From assembly GCA_009760855.2 (NCBI GenBank), contig WPIO01000112.1:925501-989500 (forward strand): 64,000 bases of DNA, given 5' to 3'. Below, piece after piece: positions 33,501 through 45,599 of the stretch (position 1 is its first letter; the number at the start of each line of letters is the position of its first letter). The notes beneath the pieces are model-generated. The model was not told the origin of the DNA and did no database searches. It was given only the letters and a program-made list of their open reading frames with translations. The position numbers and the translations under genes are program-made. Source of the stretch: Cristatella mucedo. Its lineage: Eukaryota; Bryozoa; Phylactolaemata; Cristatellidae.

Positions 33501-36500
33501 CCAGATCTCTTCACTTGCTCGGCAGGCCTCTGTTTGTTGTGCTTGCTCGAGTGTATTTTTTATACGCCCACACCTAACTGGATTTGTTTGTGCATTGGAC
33601 TTTAACTGCTGTTTCTGTGTGGCTGTGTAGCTGAGAGTATGTCATAGAGGAGCTAGACTGCCATCACAAGCTATGGTTCCAAGGCCTGCCCACTGCTACC
33701 CACCCATAAGCCACCACTCAGCACCACCAGCTATAAAAAAGGGAAGTATAAGAGACCCTAAGATTGCAATAAAGAAATATTCGTCATAAATTTGATCTCT
33801 GATGATAGTCAACTCTGCATCCTCTTTATTCCCTAGTAGATGTTTTATCAGTTGGGCTACTGAAGGGACCTGCGTCTTTTATACCTCCTTCATCTTTCAT
33901 ATTGGACCGGGTAATATCACTGGAGTACATAATAATTTTAATAATACACTTGATAAAGCGCCCTCGGAGAACTCATCTTTTTCTAGGTGCTTTACATTTG
34001 CTGCAAAGGAAACACGATCGAATGGTGAATGGTATCATGCTTGATAAACAACATGAATAACATGGTTAGGGGTGACATGCACAGGGTCAGCATGCAATAA
34101 ATAGCCACTTACTACCCTGGGTGACAAGATTTATTTTGTGTGCTAAGTTATCTGCCTTTCAATTGTAGCGTACCGATGTGCCGAGCTTCAGCATACAGCT
34201 TTGTTGTTGTCGACCAGAAGATCTAACATGCTGATCTAGTTGCCAATATATAAAGATAATCTAGCCATGATAAGTTAAGGTTAATAGTAATAGTTTCGAA
34301 GAGCTGTGCAATCGGGTATGCCCTATCATCATTGGTAGCTAGTAGCCCAAATGCTTTTGACCATTCTGCATTCAGCCCACCATACAGTTGCAAAGTTCTT
34401 CAATTGGTGTGAATAGTCCTGAGTATCACTGGTTTTCATTTTCAATGTCATTCACTCATATCACTCCCTGTCATTCCATTGATGCTCTGTGGGTTCAGAT
34501 CAAGAAATTGACTTGGTATGGCTTCCCTTGAATACATGTTTCATACCTAGCTGAACTGCTGCACCAGTATTAGCCTCCACGTTCCCTCAGTTCCCCAGTT
34601 GGAAACTAAACTAGCTGTTCCATCCCTGCGTTGGACCGTTGTAGAGAGAAGCTTTTGCTCTTCTGCAGGTCCCTGACTGTGGAACTCACTTCCACGATTC
34701 TTATGCAACGACATCTACTCTCCTGCAGCCAACGTTGGCACATGCTTTCTGCCATCCTGAGCTGCTACTTCCATGCTACTCAATACCTCAACTGCCCTTC
34801 TGACTCAGCTATGCTTCTTACTTTCTCTTTGATACGTGAAATGAAGTCAGTTTGCTACCGAATGCTTAGCAAAAGCTTTGGCTTTGAGTGCGCTATAGAA
34901 CACTCCTGGATAACACCCACGTAGTCTTCGTGGCTTTGTGCAGTTACAGATGGAGATGCAGTATGCTCATGGATTGGCTAGGTAGTATTTTGTTTATGTT
35001 CAATATGCGACTGGAGTCACTTCCTTTACTTCCAAACCAAGTTGTCACTGACACATTGTATTCGGATTTCTGACTTTCAGGATCTTGCAGTGGTACAAAA
35101 GCAAACTGTCCACTCAAGTTGTCTAGGAAATAATATTGATTTTGTGTGTGACTGTTACCTTTTCCAGAAAAATAAATATAATTCATTTGTATAGTGCCCC
35201 AAGACAACTTAATCTCTATTCAGGTGCTTCACATATGCCTCGGGGCTCGACCCCACGACTTCAGCCAGACCTTGGTCGGGCGAGCACCTTAACCGCTGGA
35301 CCAAACCAGCTCGCCACAAGCAGTTTGCCTGCATTAACTTAATAGACGTTTCTTCGAGTTGGCTGCGTCGTAAGTGTGGTTCATCGGTGAATAGTGCTTT
35401 TGGTGCATTAAGCTAAAAAAAATCCACCTGTACCTCACAGCAAAAAGACCCTTTTTGAATTCCAGGTGACTGCTCTGCTGGATTAGACTTACCACCACAC
35501 GGCCGGGACACGGATCGGAGAAGTATTATTTGAACCATATCAGAACCTCTTCAGCCAAATGGTGGTTGTTTTTAATCACTACTGTGGGATATTGTTATAT
35601 ATAATTCATTTATATTTATTTATATAGCGCCCCAAGAGAACTTAATCTCTATTCAGGCGCTTCACACATGCCCTGGGGCTCGAGCCCACGACCTCAGTCA
35701 GACCTTGGTCGGGCGAGCACCTTAACCGCTAGACCAGACCAGCTCGGTGATAGTGTCGAATGCTGCCGATAGAAGGACCATGGCAGCCATCATCGTTGTT
35801 ACCTGTTGTTGATCATATTCGGACAACAGTCTTGGTAGAATAGTGTTTCATGAATCCCAACTGAGATTTTCCTGCAAAAATGTTAAGCTTCTTAGCGACA
35901 GTCATTTTGAGAATCTTAAACAAAAGAGAAAAATTGAAAATAGTTATAATTTGCTTCGATCCAAGAATTGAATCCAAGTTTTTAAGTATTGGTCAAATGA
36001 TGGCCGATTTGAATTAGAATTACTGTAGGTAACCTCTTTAACCAGTGAACAGTAGACCAGTATAACTGGAGCAACTTCTGTCCAATTTCCCTACTGCCAT
36101 TGCTATCAAAAACAGTGTAGCGAATAGTAGCAGACCAGTTTAAGTCCTATATCAAAACTTCAGATGCATCACATCAGCTCTTCTCAGGTCTTAGGGCCCC
36201 ACTCTACAGATACTGTTACGATGGTTGAAAGACCTTTTCAGGAATGTAGTATTTGTCTGCTTGTTCTGGTGGATTTCTTGGCAGAGTTTGATACCATTGA
36301 TCACCAAAGCCTTCTTTAGTGCCTATTGTCTTTCCTTGACATCTCCAGCAACACTCTGCAATAGTTTTTCCTATCTTAGTCAGAGATTTCAGATCGTTGA
36401 TGTCATCCAAGGGACCTTTAGTGGATGGAGTATCCTGGGGATCTGTGCTTGGTCCACTTCTTGTCATGATTTATACTCTCCCTTTTTGTCGATGTAATCA

Positions 36501-39500
36501 CCGAGCACAGCTGTATACTGGGAGAACGGTATAGACTTAAATCTGCTATTATACTGAGGATATTAGATGTATCGTGCGGAAATGGCTTGATTTATGTGTG
36601 CACTTTTTTCTCTTAGCAACGGTATATTGTGACTACCAATGTATTGTGACTACCAATCTTTGGTTGGAACCCTTCAATAAATGCTTAGTAATATGAGTCG
36701 TATCTTAGTATAATATGAGTTATCTTCACTACCTGGATCATGAGTTTTTTGTCCTGCAGCAGACAATCCTTTGTTCCCTGCTGCAAGCAGGGTGATAGTC
36801 GCCAAGGCTCATCTGCTGCTATATCAATGAGGCTGTCAGCTGACCTTCAAGGTGCTCGCACTTCACACAGCCGCCAATCTGACTTTTTTTAACCATCTTG
36901 AGTGTCATCGTAATCTACGATGCTTAGATCTGCTGCTCCCATGCATAGCTAACATGAAAAATATGTCCTTAGCCTCAGGTAAGATCCCTGCACCTTTCAA
37001 AAAGGCTGTAGTCAGGCCACTAATTAAGAAAGAAATGCTAGACCAAGATGACTTGAGCAGCTTCCGTCCAGTCTCCCTTCTCCCGTTTCTATGAAAGACA
37101 CTAGAACGAGTTGTGGCAGACCGGCTAAACTCTTACATTGAGACCTCAAAACTAGCAAGTTCCAGTCTGGGTTTAGAGCTAATCAATCTGCAGAGTCACC
37201 ATTGCTTAGGGTGTATAATGGCCTTCTCGTGAATGCAGACTTGGTAAAGTCTCTCTGCTTGATCTTTCGGCAGCTTTTGATACTATCGATCGCACAAATT
37301 CTTTCTTGAGCATTTTGAATCTCGCCTGGGCATCGCTGGCACTGCACTGCAATGGTTCAGATCCTATCTCAGTGGGAGACTCCGGAGTATTGCTATGAAC
37401 AGACAAAAATCATCCGAGGAACCACTTAAGTACAGGATACCTCAGGGCACTGTTCTCGGTCCACTTCTTTTCACAGTTTAGACTCTCCCTCTTGTCGATG
37501 TGATCGCCAAGCACAATTACTTTCACTTCTATGCAGATGACACTCAGTTATACATTTGCTTTGATCCCTCCCAGCCCTCCAGCGCATCGAATTCTCTACA
37601 CGCCCTTGCTGCATGCATTGATGATATCTGCACATTGATGGCAGTAAACTATCTTAAATGGAATGATCAAACCAACTTACTGGCTATGGGCAAACCAAGT
37701 GTGATTCAGAAATGATTCGGCACGTAATATCTGTCCTGTTCCAAAGTGACCTTTCATTAGACGACCACATCAGCTCCACAATCAAGTCTGCCTACTTTCA
37801 GATACATAACATTGCTAAAATTCGGGCTTGTTTAGATAAGGATATCACGTCGAAGTTTTTCCATGCATTTGTGACATCCGTCTTGACTTGTGTAACTCAT
37901 TGCTAGCTGGCCAACCGGCATGTGCAATCAAGCGATTACAGTTGGTGCAAAATTCCGCAGCTAGGCTTGTCTATCGTGAGCGTCGCAGTTGCCACATCAC
38001 ACCACTTCTCGCCGACCTGCACTGGCTCCCCATCAAGCAGCTCATCAACTTCAAGGATCTGTCACTTACTTTCAGGTCCCGTCATTCTCTGGCTCCAGCC
38101 TACCTATCAGAACTACTTGCACACCAGACAAGGAATTGTACAACCCGCTGTTCTGACTTGAATTGTGTAGCCGTACCTCTTACGAACCTCAAAACCGTTG
38201 GAGACCGTGCCTTTAGTTCCTGTGCCCCCAAAGCTTGGAACTCACTACGACACATGTCACAACGTCCCCTGACATGACGGCATTTAAAAAAAAAGCTTAA
38301 AACACACCGTTTTATTACTGCATATGCTTTATATGAGGCATGTTCAAAATACCTAGAGAAATATTCAGTTCTCTGAGGGTGCTATACAAAGGTATTATTA
38401 TTATTATTCGCCTGCTTTGTTCATGATTGTGCCTTTGGGCAAATCTGCTGTGCTTCTTATCACTTGTCAATGCCTACTTGCTAGCTTGCTGTCACCGAGT
38501 TGATCAACCCTCTCAAAATTTATTCTTAGCTCTTGCGGTGCAGTATTCTCAAAGTAGATCGTGCAAAAGACCCATCGACTCGTTGGAGCATAGCAAGCAC
38601 CGAGCAAAGCCCTCGCAAAGCTGCGAGCTCAATGAGCGACTCAAATGCTCTGCTCGCTGACTCTCGAGTGCTGGATACGTCGCTACATATTCACACGCTC
38701 AGCTTGCATTGCTCCCCTAACAAGTTGTTGTGCCATTGCTAGCAGCTGCAACCGCAAGCCGACTTATGTTCGTGCATTATTATTGCAGCATTTGATCACA
38801 TCTGTAAGTAGGATTGTGGAGTGCTGATCATGTTGCCAGAAGCTTCTGCTTTTTGCTTCCTGTGCAAGCAAGGATGGGCAGGCGATGCTGCCGGCTAGCT
38901 AGATGCTTGGCTTTGTGACGTTAATCTAGTTAAAGGGCGAATGTGCAAATGGAATGGCTTGCTGCTCTCAGCCAATCGTATCTGTTCTTTGCTTACAGAT
39001 CCTTTTGACCTCGGTGACGACTCCGACATGGAGGACGGCTTCAATCCCAATCGGCCTCTCAATCGGTAGGTCATCGCTTGCCCACTTGCGATTCGGTATG
39101 CTAAGTCTGTGTCTAGCTAGCTGCGTCGGCAATTTTGCAAACCTGCATTTCACTCAGTACCGGGCTTGTCGCAATCGATGATCGATAGTCTCTAGAACAT
39201 TGTGTGCCACTAAAAGAATTTGGATAATAATAATAATAATGCACTTGATAAAGCGCCCTCAGAGAACTCAATCTCTTTCTAGCCGCTTTACATTTGATGC
39301 AAAGCGAAACGCAATTGAATGGTGAGTAAAATCACTTGATAAACAACATAAAAAACGGGGTTAGGGGTGACATGCACAGGGTCAGCATGCAAATGTGGTT
39401 AGTGGCAGCATACACAGTGTCAGCACGCATAAGCACATCGAGGACGAATCACAGGGACCCACTAAATGCTGTCCTAAATAGGTGTGTTTTAAGTTCTTTT

Positions 39501-42500
39501 TAAATGTGGTCAAGTCAGAGGATGTTGTGACACAAGTCGGGCGGGAGTTCCAGGCTTTGGGAGCATACGAACTAAATGCTCGGCGAGAAGTGGTGTGATG
39601 TGGCAACTTCGATGTTCACAACAGACAAGCCTAGCTGCGGAGTTTTGCACCATCTGTAATCGCCTGATTGCACATGCCTGTAGGCCAGCAAGCACTGAAT
39701 TACAGAAGTCAAGACGGGAAGACACCAAAGTAGAGGCAGCCGTTCGGGATGCAGAGAAAACGGGCCTGCGCCCTGGGTCGATGAGGTGACGGTGGCAGTG
39801 TTCCAGGTGGTCAGCTAGCTGAGACATACTGTGCGCTCTGCAAAGGCAGGCAGTGACGCTCCCGGAGACATCAGGCTGGACTTCTGAGCTGCGTGAGAAG
39901 GGATGGTCCGGACAAGAAGGGTGTGTAAGCGGTCATTGTTGTCTGGCCGAGCCTGCGACTCGGACTCCTAGTGAGACTGGCAGGTTGCCAGCTCACCTGT
40001 CAAGTACGTCGGCACAGGCAGCAGAATCCAGCGGACGACCTTGGTGTGAATGGACGCGTAGCGGCGCTGCAGATGAGAGGCGTACCTTCGTCCGGCGCAC
40101 CTTCGGAGAAGTACTGAAGACGAGACAAGTTTGTCATCATAATAACAGTGTCTTTTGTATAGTGCCCTAAGAGAACCAAGTCTCTTTCCGGCATTTTACA
40201 ATTTTTGGCACGCAAAGCAATAACCAGGGGTTATTGAAATTATAGGTAGCATGCTTTGACAAGCATGCGAAAGCACACAAGGAGACTGGCGGGGCTGCTG
40301 ATTAGTAACTTCTAACGTAATGTGTCTCTGTCTGTACTCCAGAGTCATAGGACTAAGTGGACAGTAGCTGGAGAGTTTCCTATAGAGCACTTAAAGCCTC
40401 AGCAGCCTTCCGGTGCAGCCGTTGGTGGCCAGCAGGCTTCATCTCCTGCAACAAAGAGAGAGTGAGAAGCATTGCTGAATCGGAAGGGCAGTTGAGGAAT
40501 TGAGCAGCTTTAAAATAGCAGTTAAGGACGGCTGGATAGGATTTGCCACAGTCGGCAAAATGAGAGTATGTGTCGTTTGCTTAAGAATTGTGGAAGTGAG
40601 TCTGTCGCCAACGGTCTTAAAGTCTGGGAATGGAACTGCTAACCTATTGTCCAAAGATGGTCAGAAGCCACGAGGAGGTTGCGACTGGTGCAGAGTCCAG
40701 CTAGGTATGAAGCCAAAGCATGGCTGGCCTTGTGGGTCAGTGTAAGAAATTTACGCTGTATCTGGATTGACAGGAAGCCATCGCAGCTCCTTCTGCAAAG
40801 ATGACATGTTGCTTAACCTCTGGGATTTGTTAACCAACCTTGCAGCCATATTCATTACCAGCTGCAGAGGTTCAGTAGCTTTCTCTCGCAGCCCATCCAA
40901 AACAGTCCTCAGCGTTGACAGAATCAGCAAGCTAGCAAGCATCTTGCTAGACGGTCACTAATCTTAGACAGCTATCGAGCGTGATGACTAGCTGTGAAAC
41001 TTGCATTGAATCACACACATTTAAACACCCAAAGCACGTACGAACAAAACAGACACACACGTTCACTGGGACATAAATAAAGCCGAGTGAAGCAGATGGA
41101 TCTTTAGCTGAGACGTGAGTGGTGGAAAGTCAGTGTAGACAGAATGGTAACGGGAGATGGAGTGAGTTCCAGACTTCTGGTGCAGACAAACTGAAGGCCC
41201 GACTACCAAATGATTCGTGCGAGGAACATCGAGACTACTGAAATCCGGGGAGGAGTTGGTGCATGTGCACATTGGAAGAGCAAGGAGGTTGGATAGGTAG
41301 GCTGGTGCAATCGAGTGACGTGACCTTTATGCCAGATTTATGATTTTGAAATCGATTGGATTCTTGATAGGGGGCCAGTAAAGCTCAGACAGAATTGGTG
41401 TGATGTGGCTGCTGTGCCGTTGATGACAGACTAGATGAGCTGTCGAGTTTTGCACTACTTGCTGGCGATTAAGGGCATTGACAAGAGTCCTGACTAAAGT
41501 TAATTGCTGTAATCTAGATGCAACAAGGTTGCCTATTTGCATAAAGCTGTTTCCAGGACAACTTGCTGGATGTGGGAGGGTAAAGAGTGCTCTCGTTTAC
41601 AGTACTCGATGTGCCCCCCCCCCCATCACATTGGCTGCAAACTTGGCTATGAAGCCATCAAGGTTGTTATTTACGTGCTAACGAGTTCTACTCATAAGAT
41701 CAGCCTCTGCCCAACATGCATATTGTTCACTGCCCACCAAAGTCTTTGTACTGCTAGCACCTCTTTAGTAGGTTGCTTCATGTGCACATGTGCGCTGATT
41801 CTAATTTGAGCCGGTCGCCTTTGTAATCAGTTAGTCGTAGTGGCTTACTACCACGTGAAACGTATGTGTGCTTTTTGGATGTTGTGTGTGCATTGGTCAG
41901 CAATCTAACTTGCATTACCAGCTCCTGCCTGCCATCGTTATCTTCCTGATGTGTCCCTTGGCATACCTTGCTTCTTCGTGGCTTAGAGCCATCAGTATTG
42001 TAATGTTTGTGAGCCTAAACCTGACCTTTGTTTGAGAACAGGGCCGGTGCATGAACTAGCCTAGCATCTGTAGTGCATGGACTGTGGTGCAATATGCAGA
42101 TCCTAGACACGCCTCTGGCCTCTTTGTGTCGACGGCCTGCGCTCGATCGAGCGCTCGGAGAGCAGGCTGCCAGTGCTGTCAGGCGGCCCATCTTTTCTGC
42201 ATTCATGGTTAGCTAACCTTGTGCTGTCTTAATGCAGATTGGGGGCTGCTGGGAGCAGTGAAGGCCGTAGCAGCGATTCTGGTAGCGATGGCGATTGTGG
42301 AAGCCTCGGCGAAGCAGACTCGTCATCCGATGAGTGCAGCAGTCCTGCTGCCGAGCCGGAGAGTCGTAGTGAAGGACGTGCCAGTCAGCTGCATGCAAGT
42401 ACCACAGATGAGCAGGTGGCACTGCCAAGCAGGAAATCCCACCAGCTCACTGCGTCTTCCGATTCCGTAAACGACACTGACCTAGACATGGCTGCTGCAG

Positions 42501-42523
42501 TTGCTACTCTTCAAACCCTATAA
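27548..42523 (+). CDS. TSR3: TSR3, 18S rRNA aminocarboxypropyltransferase, five exons
   Basis: Transfers the acp group from S-adenosylmethionine to a methyl-pseudouridine of 18S rRNA late in small-subunit maturation. Exons: 27548-27894, 31648-31841, 33207-33383, 38999-39065, 42238-42523, all GT..AG with matching phases (2,1,1,2); 356 codons plus TAA. Signatures: [20 protein letters not shown] (from residue 68), [11 protein letters not shown], then across junction 1 [84 protein letters not shown], and DPFD...NPNRPLN. These follow the known protein in order without gaps. The last exon adds an acidic, Ser-rich, probably disordered tail (residues 263-356). The first Met at 27548 is chosen because it is the first in-frame ATG outside the upstream LINE; an ATG at 27746 just before WDVDQ or an upstream exon joined at the acceptor-like ttttccag (ends 27661) are alternatives. 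Confidence 0.95.
28100..28380 (-). mobile_element. LINE family A 3' end in TSR3 intron 1
   Basis: Reverse complement of stem-loop (tttcagagaaccgagtctcg), 3' UTR and the last RT codons ([15 protein letters not shown]-like). Confidence 0.8.
28415..28575 (+). mobile_element. tRNA-derived SINE, insertion subfamily, TSR3 intron 1
   Basis: agtttggcccagtggaggtg head, box B gtgggctcgagccc, tail gtgcctgaatagagatttag. Between the boxes it carries about 30 extra bases (caaggggaacgtttttgatg) flanked by repeated gaggtc, as in the copies at 51225 and 63040. Confidence 0.85.
28860..29380 (+). mobile_element. LINE family A 3' end in TSR3 intron 1
   Basis: Decayed RT C-terminus ([15 protein letters not shown]-like, [20 protein letters not shown]), then stem-loop tail near 29337-29385. 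Confidence 0.78.
29800..29890 (+). other. tRNA-like segment in TSR3 intron 1
   Basis: cagctcaatcggtagagtac resembles a tRNA D-arm/box A, and gttgtgggatcgtttacact a degenerate T-arm. No acceptor stem pairs, so a SINE head or pseudogene rather than a tRNA gene. Confidence 0.4.
30130..30280 (+). mobile_element. tRNA-derived SINE in TSR3 intron 1
   Basis: tggtttggcctagtggtaat head, cgttggctcgagccccg box B, tail aagcgcctgaaaagagatta then agttctcttaagatgctatg, and an AT-rich end. A good illustration of the tail shared with LINE family A. Confidence 0.9.
30340..30482 (-). mobile_element. LINE family B 3' terminal fragment
   Basis: atgtatcttcgtctgtaact then the reverse complement of the family B end up to ggctaacagactc. 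Probably a short truncated insertion. Confidence 0.78.
30740..31085 (-). mobile_element. LINE family B 3' end in TSR3 intron 1
   Basis: Reverse complement of the family B 3' UTR (gcctaagcggctttcggtac through gaagcttctgttgccaacgg). 5'-truncated with internal deletions. Confidence 0.85.
31086..31647. other. end of TSR3 intron 1
   Basis: No repeat recognised. Acceptor gggctgtag at 31639-31647. Confidence 0.6.
31995..32033 (+). repeat. (CA)n microsatellite in TSR3 intron 2
   Basis: Impure CA/CG dinucleotide tract. Confidence 0.85.
32034..33206. other. rest of TSR3 intron 2
   Basis: Short frames on both strands without domain signature; no repeat recognised. Acceptor tctctttaaag ends at 33206. 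Confidence 0.5.
33930..34105 (-). mobile_element. LINE family A 3' end in TSR3 intron 3
   Basis: (AAT)-like start, stem-loop complement (gataaagcgccctcggagaa), and 3' UTR to gacatgcacagggtcagcat. Confidence 0.85.
34545..34960 (+). mobile_element. LINE family B 3' end in TSR3 intron 3
   Basis: Last RT codons (catacctagctgaactgctg) and the family B 3' UTR to gcagttacagatggagatgc. Confidence 0.82.
35165..35315 (-). mobile_element. tRNA-derived SINE in TSR3 intron 3
   Basis: Minus copy: AT-rich end, tail complement (aacttaatctctattcaggt), box B and head ending gctggaccaaaccagctcg. Confidence 0.9.
35595..35750 (-). mobile_element. tRNA-derived SINE in TSR3 intron 3
   Basis: Second minus copy, about 90% like the one at 35165, ending gctagaccagaccagctcg. 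Two same-family SINEs lie within 600 bases. Confidence 0.9.
36000..36530 (+). mobile_element. old LINE family A RT fragment in TSR3 intron 3
   Basis: Decayed fingers and palm: [19 protein letters not shown]-like, [50 protein letters not shown]. Many frameshifts. Confidence 0.72.
36840..38405 (+). mobile_element. LINE family A copy in TSR3 intron 3
   Basis: Runs from [20 protein letters not shown] and [10 protein letters not shown] through degenerate palm ([18 protein letters not shown]), [13 protein letters not shown] (37528-37566), RT C-terminus (37888-38277) to a stem-loop tail and (ATT)n at 38388-38408. At least four frame changes; inactive. Confidence 0.9.
38406..38998. other. end of TSR3 intron 3
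   Basis: No repeat or frame recognised. Acceptor tttgcttacag ends at 38998. Confidence 0.55.
39224..39775 (-). mobile_element. LINE family A 3' end in TSR3 intron 4
   Basis: (AAT)n, stem-loop and complete 3' UTR, then RT C-terminus with an internal deletion joining APKAWN.. and CHITPLLAE at about 39582. 5' break near 39740. Confidence 0.87.
40136..40290 (-). mobile_element. LINE family A tail, diverged
   Basis: taatancag start, gccctaagagaaccaagtct stem-loop complement and a diverged 3' UTR. Confidence 0.6.
40315..40945 (-). mobile_element. LINE family B 3' end in TSR3 intron 4
   Basis: Reverse complement of the family B 3' UTR and RT C-terminus (minus-strand frame 40942-40751 reads [19 protein letters not shown].. 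[10 protein letters not shown]). Confidence 0.85.
41050..41545 (-). mobile_element. LINE family A-related fragment in TSR3 intron 4
   Basis: Minus frames read [20 protein letters not shown] and [20 protein letters not shown] then [20 protein letters not shown], the family A C-terminus with many changes. Probably a different subfamily. Confidence 0.75.
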
Positions 42524-42972
42524 TAGAATGTGGCAGCTCCAGCTGTTGCTGGTTCCAACCGTTCTCACATTCATTCACTTTTTTTGCAACTGTCGCAGGT
42601 CCTTCTTGTCACGGGTCGTTCTTGTCGAAGATCCTTCTTGTCATGGTGTGTGCCGTATCGGCTTTGTTGGTTATTGGTGCTACTTTTGCGATAATACCAC
42701 TTACCACTGGCATGCCTGTTTGTGCCAGCAACGGCACGACTTATGAGCAAGCACTCGTACTGCGTGCTGGCTGGCAACAAGGGCAAGCACCTGTCATTCT
42801 CAAGGATGGGTAAAGCTCCAATGATCAGCCATTGAAGATACCCTGAAGCCTGGCAACTTTTGCTTGGTGGAATCTTGGATTATTCGTTCTATGCACTTGT
42901 GCATGCTCTGGCTATTGCTGCGTCTTAGTCTGATATTTACCAAAACGTTTGGTAAACTCTATAATTAAGCAA

Positions 42973-42978
42973 AATAAA
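42973..42978 (+). promoter_or_regulatory. candidate poly(A) signal of TSR3
   Basis: AATAAA 450 bases after the TSR3 stop codon (TAA at 42521-42523); the intervening sequence has no splice-like exon that I recognise. Confidence 0.5.
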
Positions 42979-43790
42979 GTGGCAGAGAGAGGTTTAAGGT
43001 GTCCTCCATTGGCTAGCTTCATTTTAACCATGTTCATACTTTTTCGTATCACATGATCACTTGAACATGTCTCGATGTTTGACTTACATTAGCCAGCCCT
43101 CGCTCATGCCGTGGGACTGGTAGAGGCACGGGTAGTGAGTGGGAGCCTGCGACCATTTGGAAAAAGATTCATCCCTCCTTTTTTTCTTGTGATCAGTTAA
43201 GAGCACATTTTGCATCACCCACAGCCTTGTCAGGCTGCTAATTCGTAGTATCCTTTCGGCAATTTGCTAAAGCATGGCCAACTGTGCAAAAAAAGTTGTT
43301 TCCTCTGCATGAGAAGTTCCAGCGTTTTACTTCTCTCGCTTTGGAGTAGGGAGTGCCCTGTGACATCAGTTTGACAAATTAATTAACCGACTGGCTCGCA
43401 TGTTTCCATGTTGGAGCATGCAACAGATTATTTGTGCAAACTATGATTAATTATCTGCCTTTGATAGCTGAATTGCTTTAAGCAGAGGCAATTGGCTTGC
43501 TCGAGGAGAATCACTCGTCGACAACGCCCACCTTTATAGTAGGACTGCTTGTCGCATGTGATCTGTTGTGCGAAATTGCAAAACATTAGGCATGGTTGTA
43601 CATGGGCGTCCTCACTGCAGCCTCTCTCCCTTTAAGGGGGTGGCATACTTCTTTTCGGGACATGCAATCATTATTTAGTGGCTCAAGCAAGGTTCTGCCC
43701 TGTTTTTAGAAGGTTCAGCCTCACTGACGAAAACCTAGCTAGATCTGTGTAGGTGTATGCAAATGATTAGTATAGCTTAGCCCCATGTGA
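42979..43790. other. unassigned intergenic stretch
   Basis: No frame above 60 aa and no repeat family recognised. Confidence 0.55.
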
Positions 43791-43880
43791 GCAGAACCTA
43801 ATCTCTTTCTTGGCACTTGATAGCTGCTGTAAAGGAAGCATGATCAAATGGTTAGCAGTAACATGCTAGTAGTAACATCC
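43790..43880 (-). mobile_element. LINE family A tail, decayed
   Basis: gagcagaacctaatctcttt and ggaagcatgatcaaatggtt match the reverse complement of the family A 3' UTR. Confidence 0.65.
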
Positions 43881-44044
43881 AGGGCAGAGCGGTTCCTTAT
43901 TACATAATTCAGATGTCTAGCCTAATTGTGTGACCAAGAAATCGTTAAAACTTGCTGAGCTGTGATCTTACCTTAATCATCCGACCCAATCACAGCTGCA
44001 GTCCTGTAGACTGGATTATCAGGCTGCTGCCGGCATGCAGCCTC

Positions 44045-44305
44045 ATCTTCATTACGTCGCCGACTATGGCTCATCCTTTTCAGCGGCCCTGAGCTGCTAC
44101 TTCCATGCTACTCACTACCTCAACTGCTCTCCTGACTCTGCTATGCTTCCCACTTTCTCTTTGTTACGTGAGACGAAGTCTGTTGGCTACTGAATGCGTA
44201 CCGAAAGCCGCTTAGGCTGTGAGTGTGCTATACAAAACTCTCCTGCGTAACACCCACGTGGTCTTTATGACTTTGTGGAGTTACAGACGGAGATACATCG
44301 CTAGA
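44045..44305 (+). mobile_element. LINE family B 3' UTR
   Basis: gactatggctcatccttttc through gtggagttacagacggagat; nearly complete family B 3' UTR with no coding part. Confidence 0.88.
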
Positions 44306-44594
44306 TGCCTCCACGGAGCTCCGCATTGGGGCTCAAGTAGGGCTTGGTAATCAATAGAATCAAACTATGCTGCTGAGAGCTCTACCAGAACTAGCAGAGA
44401 GACTGCTGGAGTCAGCAGTCTTTTGAAGGTTGTTCTGCAATCACGAGAAAGCTGATTCTGTGGAGCGATTCGTTCCAAAACCTGACTGGAACTTGACTTG
44501 CTAGGTTTGAGGCTTTGATCTGTAAGTGTTTTAGTTGATCTTTGACTACTCATTTCAGTGTCTTTGATCGGACCGCAAAGTATTCTAAAACTAA

Positions 44595-45540
44595 ATAAAT
44601 GACGATAAAACTAACTTACTAGTTATGGGCAAACCCAGTGTGATTCACAAATTGGAAAGGCTGAAACTCAAAATTGGCTCTGCCAGCATATGTCCAGTTG
44701 AATCAGCTCGAAATCTAGGTGTCATATTCCAAAGCGACGTCTCGTTAGACGACCATATCAGCTCCACAGTCAAGTCTGCCTATTTTCAGCTTCATAACAT
44801 CGCTAAAATTTGGGCTTGTTTTGATAAGGATACCACATCTAAGTTGGTCCATGCATTCCTAACATCCCGTCTCGACTTCTGCAACTCACTGCTCGCTGGC
44901 CTACCGGCATATGCGATCAGGCGATTGCAGCTGGTGCAAAACTCTGCAGCTAGGCTTGTCTGTCGTGAGCGTCGCAGTTGCCACGTTACTCCACTTCTCA
45001 CCGACCTGCACTGGCTACCAGTCAAGCAACGGATCGACTTCAAGGTTTTGTCGCTCACTTTTAGGTCCCTTCATTCTTTGGCTCCAGCCTATCTCTCAGA
45101 TATAATCCCCCATCAGGCCAAGCATCGTACCACCTGCTTTCCGGAATCCGACAGTCTACAAATACCCGTACAAACCTCAAATCCTTTGGAGACCGCATAT
45201 TTAGTTCGAATGCTCCCAAAGCCTGGAACTCCCTCCCGACCTGCGTCAGAACATCCCCTGACTTGACCGCATTTAAAAAGAATTTAAAAACACCTATTTA
45301 GGACAGCATTTAGTGGGTCCCTGTGATTTGCCCATATGTGCTTATGCGTGCTGACACTGTGCATGCTGCCACTAACCACATTTGCATGCTGACCCTGTGC
45401 ATGTCACCCCTAACCATGTTATTCATTTTGTTTGTTTATCAAGCATGATTTTACTCACCATTCAATTGCATTTCCCTTTGCAGTAAATGTAAAGCGCCTA
45501 TAGAGAGAGATTAAGTTCTCTGAGGGTGCTTTATCAAGTG

Positions 45541-45579
<39 letters not shown>

Positions 45580-45582
45580 ATG
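44595..45582 (+). mobile_element. LINE family A 3' half
   Basis: Open frame 44625-45266 (213 aa) covers the RT thumb and C-terminus (VESARNLGVIFQSDVSLDDH to PVQTSN, where a 1-base loss shifts the frame). Then full 3' UTR, stem-loop tail at about 45489-45533 and (ATT)n. Very similar to the 16.6-18.1 kb copy, so relatively recent. Confidence 0.92.
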
Positions 45583-45599
45583 GCTAGTAGTAACATGCT

